From: Rhodocyclaceae bacterium
GTDB taxonomy: Bacteria > Pseudomonadota > Gammaproteobacteria > Burkholderiales > Rhodocyclaceae
Assembly: GCA_020849155.1 (NCBI GenBank)
Contig: JADLGU010000063.1
Coordinates: 1-6,225 of the forward strand
DNA: 6,225 nucleotides
Direction of reading: 5' to 3'
In this document: positions 1 to 5,035 of the stretch, piece by piece
Position numbering within the stretch: the stretch's first letter is position 1
How the letters are laid out: each line of letters starts with the position of its first letter
The notes under the pieces: model-generated
Database searches by the model: none
Seen by the model: the letters and a program-made list of their open reading frames with translations, nothing else
Told to the model about the DNA's origin: nothing
Translations under genes and position numbers: made by a program

Positions 1-1
1 C

Positions 2-412
2 TACGGCCCGAAGGACTGGCTCAACTTCCAGCCCGAGCAGCCGATCACCGAGGTGGGCGTGCGCAACAACATCAACGTCGGCATCCACTACCTCGGCTCC
101 TGGCTCGCCGGCAACGGTTGCGTGCCCATCCACAACCTGATGGAGGACGCCGCCACCGCCGAGATCTCCCGCTCGCAGGTGTGGCAGTGGGTGGTCAGCC
201 CGAAGGGCAAACTCGACGACGGCCGCAAGGTCACCGCCGAGATGGTCAAGGGCTTCATCGTCGAGGAACTCGCCAAGGTCAAGGCCACCGTCGCCGCCGC
301 CGGCGAGAAGACCGAGACCTACGACCAGGCCGCCGGCATCTTCGAGAAGATGAGCCTGTCGCCCGACTACCCGGAGTTCCTCACGCTTCCTCTCTACGAA
401 GCCATGGAATAA
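2..412 (+). CDS. aceB: Malate synthase A, C-terminal part (5' end outside window)
   Basis: The frame is open from base 2 to the TAA at 410-412 and gives the last 136 residues of a protein usually about 530 residues long. Malate synthase condenses glyoxylate with acetyl-CoA to malate in the cytoplasmic glyoxylate cycle. The fragment carries the family's C-terminal signature: GVRNNINVGIHYL, then AGNGCVPIHNLMEDAATAEI, then SRSQVWQWV. In the MEDAATAEIS segment the Asp encoded at 146-148 corresponds to the catalytic base of malate synthases (family knowledge). The closing helices (about 60 residues) and the end FLTLPLYEAME look intact, so this is truncated only by the window edge. A GTG at 53 is internal to the gene and not a start. 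A strong terminator follows, so the gene probably ends its transcription unit. Identification is confident; isoform A rather than G rests on the C-terminal motif. Confidence 0.95.
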   Translation, partial: YGPKDWLNFQPEQPITEVGVRNNINVGIHYLGSWLAGNGCVPIHNLMEDAATAEISRSQVWQWVVSPKGKLDDGRKVTAEMVKGFIVEELAKVKATVAAAGEKTETYDQAAGIFEKMSLSPDYPEFLTLPLYEAME

Positions 413-435
413 AAGTCAGTCCCTGCAACACGGCG
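411..435. repeat. Left copy of a 25-nt imperfect direct repeat
   Basis: This copy starts inside the aceB stop codon. Its first 13 nt (AAAAGTCAGTCCC) are identical to 2635-2647, and the ungapped 25-nt alignment with 2635-2659 matches at 21 positions, ending in a shared ACGGCG core. The two copies bracket the Fic/HrgA-like gene pair. They could be an integration or recombination scar, or two members of a dispersed intergenic repeat. The sequence alone does not decide. Confidence 0.6.
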
Positions 436-441
436 ACAACG

Positions 442-472
442 ACGGCGCCGGGGTGACCCGGCGCCGTTTTTT
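442..472 (+). terminator. Rho-independent terminator of aceB
   Basis: An 11-bp perfect GC-rich stem (442-452 pairs with 457-467) with a GTGA tetraloop is followed by a run of six T (467-472). It lies 30 nt after the aceB stop. The opposite strand has no matching T tract, so it works in the + direction and insulates the downstream cassette from aceB read-through. Confidence 0.92.
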
Positions 473-489
473 CATCTGCTAATCCGGGA

Positions 490-564
490 AATGGGGTAAT
501 CAGCCCAAAATAATAGGGCAATAAGCTTGTCATTGCCCCATTTAGCCCCTACCATTACCCCATT
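490..564. promoter_or_regulatory. Symmetric array of four 11-bp operator-like sites (ATTRCCCYATT)
   Basis: Four copies of one 11-bp motif are present: 490-500 and 512-522 on the - strand, 532-542 and 554-564 on the + strand. The outer two are identical (ATTACCCCATT). The inner two are ATTGCCCTATT and ATTGCCCCATT. The array is symmetric about base 527: 490-500 mirrors 554-564, and 512-522 mirrors 532-542. Centres are 22, 20 and 22 bp apart, about two helical turns, which places all sites on one DNA face. The 11-nt spacers between sites in each half are not complementary to one another. That favours protein-binding sites over a cruciform or RNA hairpin. The array overlaps the predicted fic promoter. 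The likely ligand is a dimeric or tetrameric winged-helix regulator; the Fic protein's own C-terminal winged helix is the obvious candidate (inference). Confidence 0.8.
527..555 (+). promoter_or_regulatory. Predicted sigma-70 promoter for the Fic cassette
   Basis: TTGTCA at 527-532 (5/6 to consensus) is separated by 17 nt from TACCAT at 550-555 (4/6). The predicted start is near 562, leaving a leader of about 26 nt. One operator copy fills the spacer (532-542) and another covers the -10 and start region (554-564), so occupancy should block polymerase. The prediction is by eye from consensus boxes. Confidence 0.5.
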
Positions 565-588
565 CTTTTTTCATGCCAACAGCCTGAA

Positions 589-1665
589 ATGCACTCCCTC
601 GACCCGGACTACCTGGACCGCCTGCGCTTCGACGCCACCCAGCTCGCCACCCTGCGCGCCATCGGCGAATGCCGCGGCAAGCAGGCGCTCTACACCCGCC
701 AGGTTCCCGAATTGCTCAAGGCCCTGCGGCAGACCGCCTCGATCGAATCAGCCGAATCGTCGAACCGCCTCGAAGGCATCACCGTTTCCGCCTCGCGGCT
801 GAAACCGCTCGTCCTCAAGAACCAGGCGCCCAAGGACCGCTCCGAGCAGGAACTCGCCGGCTACCGCGACGCGCTGGCCCTGATCCACGAATCGGGGGCC
901 GACATGCCCTTCAGCGCCAACGTCGTCCTGCAGATCCATGGTCTCATGTACCGATACATGCCGCGCCCCGGCGGAAGCTGGAAGCAGACCGACAACGACA
1001 TCGTCGAGCGCCATCCAGACGGCAGCAGCCGTGTGCGCTTTCGTCCCACGCCAGCCCATCTGGCACCGATACAGATGGATGCGCTGGTGCAGCGCTATCG
1101 CGAGGCCGCCGACCGCGGCAACCACGACCCGCTGGTGCTGGTGCCCCTCGCCATTCTCGACTTCCTGTGCATCCACCCCTTCCACGACGGCAACGGCCGC
1201 ACCGGCCGGCTGCTGACGCTCATGCTGCTGTACCACTACGGCTACGAAGTCGGGCGCTACATCAGCCTGGAACGCGTGATCGAAGAGAGCAAGGAGAGCT
1301 ACTACGAAGCGCTGGAAAAAAGCTCGGCGCGCTGGCACCAGGGCAAGCACGACATCAAGCCCTGGCTGGATTACTTCTGGGGCGTGCTGCTCGCCGCCTA
1401 CCGCGAATTCGAGCAGCGCGTCGCCGAGGCGCCGAAAGGCCCCGGCAGCAAGACCGACCGCGTGCGCGCCGCCGTGCAGGCGCAAACACAGCCTTTCTCG
1501 ATCTCGGAAATCGAGACGGCCTGCCCCGGCATCAGCCGCGACATGGTGCGCGTGGTGCTGCGGCAGATGAAGGACGAAAACCTGATTGCACCAACCGGCA
1601 AGGGCCGGGGGGCGAAGTGGATGCTGCTCTTGCCTCATGCGAAGCCTAAGAGGGTCAAGCCATGA
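589..1665 (+). CDS. Class II Fic family protein with C-terminal winged helix (probable AMP-transferase)
   Basis: The product has 358 residues, the size and layout of SoFic-type proteins. Fic enzymes usually transfer AMP from ATP to Ser, Thr or Tyr of target proteins; the target here is unknown. The N-terminal Fic_N part (about 1-100) contains SNRLEG at 58-63. This matches the inhibitory motif (S/T)xxxE(G/N), with Glu62 expected to block productive ATP binding. The Fic core has the full signature HPFHDGNGRTGR at 196-207, with catalytic His196, Asp200, Asn202, Arg204 and Arg207 all present, so it should be active once relieved. Residues about 288-347 (TDRVRAAV, ISEIETACPGISRDMVRVVLRQM, then a basic wing) form a winged helix. 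The ATG at 589 has no clear Shine-Dalgarno, but it is the only suitable in-frame start. The stop overlaps the next gene's ATG as ATGA, so the two are translationally coupled. Upstream lies the four-site operator array, which suggests autoregulation. Family assignment is firm; the biological role is inferred. Confidence 0.93.
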   Translation: MHSLDPDYLDRLRFDATQLATLRAIGECRGKQALYTRQVPELLKALRQTASIESAESSNRLEGITVSASRLKPLVLKNQAPKDRSEQELAGYRDALALIHESGADMPFSANVVLQIHGLMYRYMPRPGGSWKQTDNDIVERHPDGSSRVRFRPTPAHLAPIQMDALVQRYREAADRGNHDPLVLVPLAILDFLCIHPFHDGNGRTGRLLTLMLLYHYGYEVGRYISLERVIEESKESYYEALEKSSARWHQGKHDIKPWLDYFWGVLLAAYREFEQRVAEAPKGPGSKTDRVRAAVQAQTQPFSISEIETACPGISRDMVRVVLRQMKDENLIAPTGKGRGAKWMLLLPHAKPKRVKP

Positions 1666-2627
1666 AACTCAACCTGCGTCAGACAGTAATCGATTTCCTC
1701 AAAAGCCATCCCGAGGAACGCTTCTCCGCACGCCGAATCGCCCTGTGGATATTCGAGACCCAGCGCGAAGCCTGCGAAGAAAAGCGCAAGCGCAGCAGAC
1801 AGAACCTCACATCGGATACCGAACTGTTACAGCAGATCGTCGCGGAGATCGGCGCCAACCGGCCGGAGATCCAGAAGAAGGAGCCGAGGGTCCGCACCAC
1901 CGAAGGGCGGCCGCGTCTTTATTACTATGCAGGACAAGCGGAGTACGACGAAATCCTTCGTCCCACCCATGATTCCTCTGGCCAAACCGATGCTGGCGGT
2001 GGCCGCCGGCCCACATCATTTCCGGCATTGACGGAACACGACCTCTACCCGCTCCTGTGCAGTTATCTGCACGCCGAATTCGGCCTCTACCCCAAGCGCA
2101 TCGACGAAAAGCGTGCCTCCAATCGGCGCGGGCCGAACGGCAATCGCTGGCTGTTTCCCGACCTGGCCGCCATGGAGGACCTCGGCAGAGAGTGGAACGC
2201 CGACATCCGCGATTGCGTGCGTGAGTACGGCGATGCGCGGTGCCGCCTGTGGTCGTTCGAGGTGAAACTGAAGCTCAACCGCTCCAACGTGCGCGAAGCG
2301 TGGTTTCAGACCGTGTCGAATTCCTCCTGGTCGAACTACGGCTATCTGGTGGCGGCCGAGGTGGAGGACGCCGATACGATGAAAGAACTGCGCCTGCTGG
2401 CAGCCGCTCACGGTATCGGCCTGATCGTCCTCGACACGGAAGACCCGACGGAAGGCAGTGAAATTCGCATTCCGGCCAGAGAACGGGCTGAGGTCGATTG
2501 GGACTCCTGTAACCGCCTGGCCGAGGAAAACGCCGACTTCCGCGACTTCATCCGCCAGATACGGCAGTTCCATCAGACGGGCGACATCAAAACCCGCGAC
2601 TGGGACTTGCCGAACGACTCACAGTAA
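1662..2627 (+). CDS. HrgA/COG2958-like protein: N-terminal HTH plus PD-(D/E)XK-like domain
   Basis: The product has 321 residues. The N-terminal 90 residues (TVIDFLKSHPEERFSARRIA, later RPRLYYY) look like the HARE/winged-helix domain of HrgA-type proteins, a family named from a Helicobacter locus linked to restriction-modification. A variable Gly-rich linker spans about 103-118. The C-terminal domain holds PD at 166-167 and FEVKLK at 199-204. This gives the D...ExK pattern (Asp167, Glu200, Lys202) of the PD-(D/E)XK nuclease fold, followed by a hydrophobic strand (YGYLVAAEV) and an IGLIVLD strand, as in such folds. GAGGG at 1650-1654, 7 nt before the ATG, is a good ribosome site, and the ATG overlaps the fic stop (ATGA). 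Codon use looks less GC-biased than in the flanking housekeeping genes, which fits acquisition. The activity could be DNA cleavage or DNA sensing; neither is proven. The HrgA family call is from remembered similarity; the nuclease motif is directly visible. Confidence 0.72.
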   Translation: MKLNLRQTVIDFLKSHPEERFSARRIALWIFETQREACEEKRKRSRQNLTSDTELLQQIVAEIGANRPEIQKKEPRVRTTEGRPRLYYYAGQAEYDEILRPTHDSSGQTDAGGGRRPTSFPALTEHDLYPLLCSYLHAEFGLYPKRIDEKRASNRRGPNGNRWLFPDLAAMEDLGREWNADIRDCVREYGDARCRLWSFEVKLKLNRSNVREAWFQTVSNSSWSNYGYLVAAEVEDADTMKELRLLAAAHGIGLIVLDTEDPTEGSEIRIPARERAEVDWDSCNRLAEENADFRDFIRQIRQFHQTGDIKTRDWDLPNDSQ

Positions 2628-2634
2628 GCTCCGG

Positions 2635-2659
2635 AAAAGTCAGTCCCCACAGAACGGCG
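2635..2659. repeat. Right copy of the 25-nt imperfect direct repeat
   Basis: This copy starts 8 nt after the stop of the HrgA-like gene and matches 411-435 at 21 of 25 positions, with an exact 13-nt block at 2635-2647. It lies between the accessory cassette and the ribosome site of the downstream CidA/LrgA gene. The rest of the gap (2660-2698) shows no convincing promoter or terminator by eye. Confidence 0.6.
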
Positions 2660-2710
2660 TGTAGGCAAAGCAAACCGCACCCGCGAATGTCTGATATCAG
2701 GAGGAACTTC

Positions 2711-3064
2711 ATGCTCGGCGCCCTCACGATACTGCTGGTGTTTCAGCTGATCGGCGAAGTCCTCGCCCAGCTGTTCGCCCTGCCGGTCCCCGGGCCGGTG
2801 ATCGGCATGGCGCTGCTGTTCGCCGCGCTGGCGTTGCGCGGCGGACCGTCGGCGGAACTGCGCGACACGGCGCAGAACCTGCTGCAGCACCTCTCGCTAC
2901 TCTTCGTGCCGGCCGGCGTCGGCGTCATGCTGCATTTCGGCCGGATCGGCGACGAATGGCTGCCGCTGGCGGCGGCGCTGGTCGGCAGCACGCTCCTCAC
3001 CATCGCCGTCACCGCCCTCGTCCTGCGCGCCCTGTCGCGACGGGCGGAAGCGGCGGAGAAGTAG
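2711..3064 (+). CDS. lrgA: CidA/LrgA family membrane protein
   Basis: The product has 117 residues, typical for the family. CidA/LrgA proteins are small holin-like inner-membrane proteins acting with LrgB; roles proposed in various bacteria include control of murein hydrolase activity and metabolite (pyruvate or glycolate-type) export. Four hydrophobic helices are visible at about 4-22, 28-43, 60-77 and 84-106. The family motifs PVPGPVIGM (25-33) and LLFVPAGVGVM (63-73) are present, with a basic cytoplasmic tail (RALSRRAEAAEK). An in-frame ATG at 2687 would add 8 residues. The ATG at 2711 is preferred because it has a near-perfect AGGAGG at 2699-2704 with 6-nt spacing, and the protein then begins directly with the first membrane helix. 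lrgB starts 4 nt downstream, so they form one operon. CidA and LrgA cannot be told apart from sequence here; the symbol is for the family. Confidence 0.92.
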   Translation: MLGALTILLVFQLIGEVLAQLFALPVPGPVIGMALLFAALALRGGPSAELRDTAQNLLQHLSLLFVPAGVGVMLHFGRIGDEWLPLAAALVGSTLLTIAVTALVLRALSRRAEAAEK

Positions 3065-3068
3065 CGCC

Positions 3069-3803
3069 GTGCGCACGCCCGCCCAACTCGCCGAGATCTG
3101 GGTCTACCTGTCGGCCTCGCCGCTGCTGGGGCTGACCGTCACCCTGCTCGCCTACCAGGGCGCCTGGTGGCTTTCCAAGCGCGCCGGCTTCCACCCGCTC
3201 GCCAATCCGGTGCTGCTCGCCGTGGCCGCGCTGGTGCTGCTGCTCACCCTCACCGGCACGCCCTACGCGACGTATTTCGACGGCGCCCAGTTCGTGCATT
3301 TCCTTCTCGGCCCGGCAACGGTGGCGCTGGCAATTCCGCTCTACACGCAATGGCCGAAACTGCGCGCCATGGCCGGCCCGCTGCTGGCGGGGCTGGTCGC
3401 GGGCTCGCTCACCGCCACCGTCAGCGCGGTAGCCATCGGCAAGCTGTTCGGCGCCAGCGAAGCCTCGCTGCTGTCGCTGGCGCCGAAGTCCGTCACCACG
3501 CCGATCGCCATGGGCATCGCCGAGCGCATCGGCGGCCTGCCCTCGCTGACGGCGGTGCTGGTCATCACCACCGGCATCCTCGGCGCGGTGAGCGCCCGCT
3601 TCATCTACCAGGCGCTCGGCATCGCCGACCATGCGGTGCGCGGCTTCGCCATCGGCGTCGCCTCGCACGGCATCGGCACCGCCCGCGCCTTCCAGGTGAG
3701 CGAGCAGGCCGGCGCCTTCTCCGGCCTGGCGATGGGGCTCAACGCTTTGCTCACCGCGCTGCTGGTGCCGCTGCTGATTCCCCTTCTGAGGAACTGGCTC
3801 TAG
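3069..3803 (+). CDS. lrgB: LrgB family membrane protein
   Basis: The product has 244 residues and is full length. LrgB is the multi-pass inner-membrane partner of CidA/LrgA. Hallmark segments are LLGPATVALAIPLY (79-92), APKSVTTPIAM (138-148) and GVASHGIGTARA (196-207). Several strongly hydrophobic helices run through the sequence, including about 48-62, 103-121, 161-180 and 222-240. The start is GTG at 3069, 4 nt after the lrgA stop, with GGAG at 3054-3057 about 11 nt upstream, within the lrgA 3' end; coupling to lrgA is likely. No ATG lies near the N-terminus, and the family's first helix begins at about residue 11, which supports this start. The next gene, yaeQ, begins 2 nt after the stop. 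The identity is secure. The exact physiological substrate or lysis-related role in this organism cannot be inferred from sequence. Confidence 0.93.
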   Translation: MRTPAQLAEIWVYLSASPLLGLTVTLLAYQGAWWLSKRAGFHPLANPVLLAVAALVLLLTLTGTPYATYFDGAQFVHFLLGPATVALAIPLYTQWPKLRAMAGPLLAGLVAGSLTATVSAVAIGKLFGASEASLLSLAPKSVTTPIAMGIAERIGGLPSLTAVLVITTGILGAVSARFIYQALGIADHAVRGFAIGVASHGIGTARAFQVSEQAGAFSGLAMGLNALLTALLVPLLIPLLRNWL

Positions 3804-3805
3804 CC

Positions 3806-4351
3806 ATGGCCCTAAAATCCACCATCTTCAAAGCCGAGCTGCAGGTCTCCGACCTCGACCGGCATTACTACGCCACCCATGCACTGACGCTGGCGCGCCA
3901 TCCGTCGGAGACCGACGCGCGCATGATGGTGCGCCTGCTGGCCTTCGCCCTCTTCGCGCACGAGCGGCTCGAGTTCGGCCGCGGCCTGTCGGCCGATGAC
4001 GAGCCGGCGCTGTGGCTGAAGGACCTCACCGGCGCCATTGAATTGTGGATCGAGGTCGGCCTGCCCGACGAGCGCGTGCTGCGCCGCGCCTGCGGCAAGG
4101 CGAATCGTGTCAAGGCGTTGTGCTATGGCGGACGCGGTGCCGACCTCTGGTGGGAGCAGAACCGCGAGAAGCTGGAACGCCTGCGCAACCTCGAGGTGAT
4201 CGGCCTTCCCGCCGAAGCCACGCAAGCCCTGGCCGCGCTGGCCGGCCGAAACATGAGCCTGCAGTGCACGATCCAGGAAGGCCAGATCTGGATCGGCTCG
4301 GGAGAGCGGACCGCCCACCTCGAGCCTGTCGTTCTGCACAGGCTCGGTTAG
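3806..4351 (+). CDS. yaeQ: YaeQ family protein
   Basis: The product has 181 residues, the same length as Escherichia coli YaeQ, and begins MALKSTIFKAELQVSDLDRH, the characteristic family N-terminus. YaeQ is a compact cytoplasmic protein with a PD-(D/E)XK-like fold. Its biochemical function is unsettled; it was first noted for suppressing loss of the antiterminator RfaH. Conserved parts visible here are HPSETDARMMVRLLAFALFA (32-51), DDEPALW (64-70), ELWIEVGLPDE (79-89) and the C-terminal IQEGQIWI segment (156-163). Acidic residues Glu36, Asp65, Glu66 and Glu83 are candidates for the fold's active-site cluster (inference). The reading frame stays open far upstream through lrgB, but similarity starts at the ATG at 3806, 2 nt after the lrgB stop. 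GAGGA at 3788-3792 is a distant ribosome site, so coupling to lrgB is probable. It is the last gene of the lrgA-lrgB-yaeQ unit. Confidence 0.93.
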   Translation: MALKSTIFKAELQVSDLDRHYYATHALTLARHPSETDARMMVRLLAFALFAHERLEFGRGLSADDEPALWLKDLTGAIELWIEVGLPDERVLRRACGKANRVKALCYGGRGADLWWEQNREKLERLRNLEVIGLPAEATQALAALAGRNMSLQCTIQEGQIWIGSGERTAHLEPVVLHRLG

Positions 4352-4359
4352 AGCGTTTT
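4321..4359 (+). terminator. Possible weak terminator hairpin at the yaeQ 3' end
   Basis: A perfect 9-bp inverted repeat (4321-4329 with 4338-4346, 8-nt loop) lies in the last codons of yaeQ. A TTTT run at 4356-4359 follows, 9 nt beyond the stem, in the convergent gap to tusE. The distance to the T run and its shortness make termination uncertain. The inverted repeat itself is clear. Confidence 0.4.
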
Positions 4360-4688
4360 CAGACGCAGCCGGTCGGCTTCGGCATGCCGGCGTAGCGCGC
4401 GCCCTGCTTGGCCGGGCCGTAGGGAAAGAGCTCGAACAGGCGCTTCTTGTCCGACCATTCCTCGCCCAGGTCTTCCTTGAGCAGCTTCTGCATGATGCGC
4501 AGGTTGGGCGCGGTGCCGTTCTCCTGGTAATAGGCGCGGATCCAGTTGAGCAGCGTCCAGTGGTCGGCCGTCAGCGGCAGGTTGTCCTGCTGCGCCAGAT
4601 AGTCGGCGATATCTTCGGACCAGTCGTCGAGTTGGGCCAGATAGCCCTCGGCGTCGGTCTCGATCTGTTTTCCGTTGATGACGATCAT
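4359..4688 (-). CDS. tusE: TusE/DsrC family sulfur-relay protein
   Basis: The product has 109 residues, as usual for the family. TusE accepts persulfide sulfur from TusBCD and passes it to MnmA for 2-thiouridine formation in tRNA wobble positions; related DsrC proteins serve dissimilatory sulfur metabolism. The sequence begins MIVINGKQIETDAEGYL and ends FPYGPAKQGARYAGMPKPTGCV, spanning 88-109. The penultimate Cys108 (the CysA sulfur carrier) is present. The second DsrC cysteine, 11 residues upstream, is Ala97. This favours a TusE-type or single-Cys DsrC-like protein over a true DsrC. The ATG at 4688-4686 has a modest AGAGAG 6 nt upstream. The gene is convergent with yaeQ (7 nt between stops) and divergent from the CDGSH gene. 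The promoter is on the shared AT-rich palindrome, with a predicted leader of about 39 nt. No tusBCD or dsr genes are in view to settle the role. Confidence 0.9.
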   Translation of the reverse strand: MIVINGKQIETDAEGYLAQLDDWSEDIADYLAQQDNLPLTADHWTLLNWIRAYYQENGTAPNLRIMQKLLKEDLGEEWSDKKRLFELFPYGPAKQGARYAGMPKPTGCV

Positions 4689-4728
4689 CGGGTTCTCTCT
4701 GTTGGGGTCGGGGTGTCTCTTTTTATAC

Positions 4729-4757
4729 TTGACATTATTAGTCGAGAATTATTCAAT
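4729..4757 (+). promoter_or_regulatory. Predicted sigma-70 promoter for the CDGSH gene
   Basis: A consensus TTGACA at 4729-4734 is followed by a 17-nt spacer and TTCAAT at 4752-4757 (4/6), placing the start near 4764 and leaving a leader of about 32 nt. A weaker alternative -10 is TATTCA with a 15-nt spacer. It shares DNA with the opposite-facing tusE promoter. The region stands out as AT-rich in a GC-rich window. Confidence 0.5.
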
Positions 4758-4762
4758 GTCAA
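4734..4762 (-). promoter_or_regulatory. Predicted sigma-70 promoter for tusE, overlapping the CDGSH promoter
   Basis: On the - strand a consensus TTGACA (4762-4757) is separated by 17 nt from AATAAT (4739-4734, 5/6), with a start near 4727. The two -35 boxes form a perfect 8-bp inverted repeat (TTGACATT at 4729-4736, AATGTCAA at 4755-4762). The -35 hexamer of each promoter overlaps the -10 hexamer of the other by one base, so only one polymerase can bind at a time. Confidence 0.6.
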
Positions 4763-4795
4763 AACATTTTCCTGATAGCCCCATCGGAGAAGACC

Positions 4796-5035
4796 ATGGC
4801 CGAACCGGATTGTCCCCAGAAAGCGCCCTACCCGGTGACTGTCGAAGCCGGCAAGTCCTACTGGTGGTGCGCCTGCGGCCGCAGCAAAAACCAGCCGTTC
4901 TGCGACGGCTCGCACCAGGGCACGGCTTTCTCTCCGGTCGAGTTCAAGGCCGGCAAGTCGGAGAAGGTCTGGTTCTGCGGCTGCAAGCGCTCGGCGAAGC
5001 GGCCGTTCTGCGACGGCACCCACCAGAAGCTATGA
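4796..5035 (+). CDS. Tandem CDGSH iron-sulfur protein
   Basis: The product has 79 residues and carries two CDGSH (mitoNEET-like) modules. The first has Cys25, Cys27, Cys36 and His40 (CACGRS then PFCDGSH). The second has Cys61, Cys63, Cys72 and His76 (CGCKRS then PFCDGTH). Each should bind a [2Fe-2S] cluster by three Cys and one His. There is no membrane anchor or signal, so it is a soluble cytoplasmic protein, probably in electron or Fe-S transfer (family inference). The N-terminal Cys6 is outside the modules. The ATG at 4796 has GGAG at 4786-4789 with a 6-nt gap. Its 3' end overlaps the stop codon of the opposite-strand hydrolase by 6 bp (5030-5035). Transcription probably starts at the symmetric promoter shared with tusE. 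This pairs two cysteine-based sulfur or redox proteins divergently. The partner protein is unknown. Confidence 0.93.
   Translation: MAEPDCPQKAPYPVTVEAGKSYWWCACGRSKNQPFCDGSHQGTAFSPVEFKAGKSEKVWFCGCKRSAKRPFCDGTHQKL

Noticed and set aside
490..564. A CRISPR-like repeat array or a single large cruciform/RNA hairpin.
   Set aside because: Repeats are 11 bp, only four, and in mixed orientation; the intervening 11-nt segments do not pair with each other, so neither a CRISPR array nor one long stem fits.
748..1638. A 296-residue open frame on the - strand opposite fic.
   Set aside because: It is the complement of a clearly conserved Fic gene; the translation is low-complexity and Val/Ala/His-rich with no family motif, as expected for a GC-driven shadow frame.
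2660..2698. A promoter for lrgA between the right repeat and the AGGAGG ribosome site.
   Set aside because: No -35/-10 pair of useful quality could be found by eye; the operon may be read from the cassette or from a promoter of another type.
3009..3668. A 219-residue - strand open frame opposite lrgA/lrgB.
   Set aside because: Gly/Arg/Glu/Gln-rich composition without domains, lying opposite a membrane protein gene with intact family motifs; a shadow frame.
3167..3805. An N-terminal extension of yaeQ reaching back through lrgB, giving 394 residues.
   Set aside because: The extension overlaps lrgB out of frame and is Arg/His/Ala-rich shadow sequence; family similarity begins exactly at the ATG at 3806 and gives the normal length of 181 residues.
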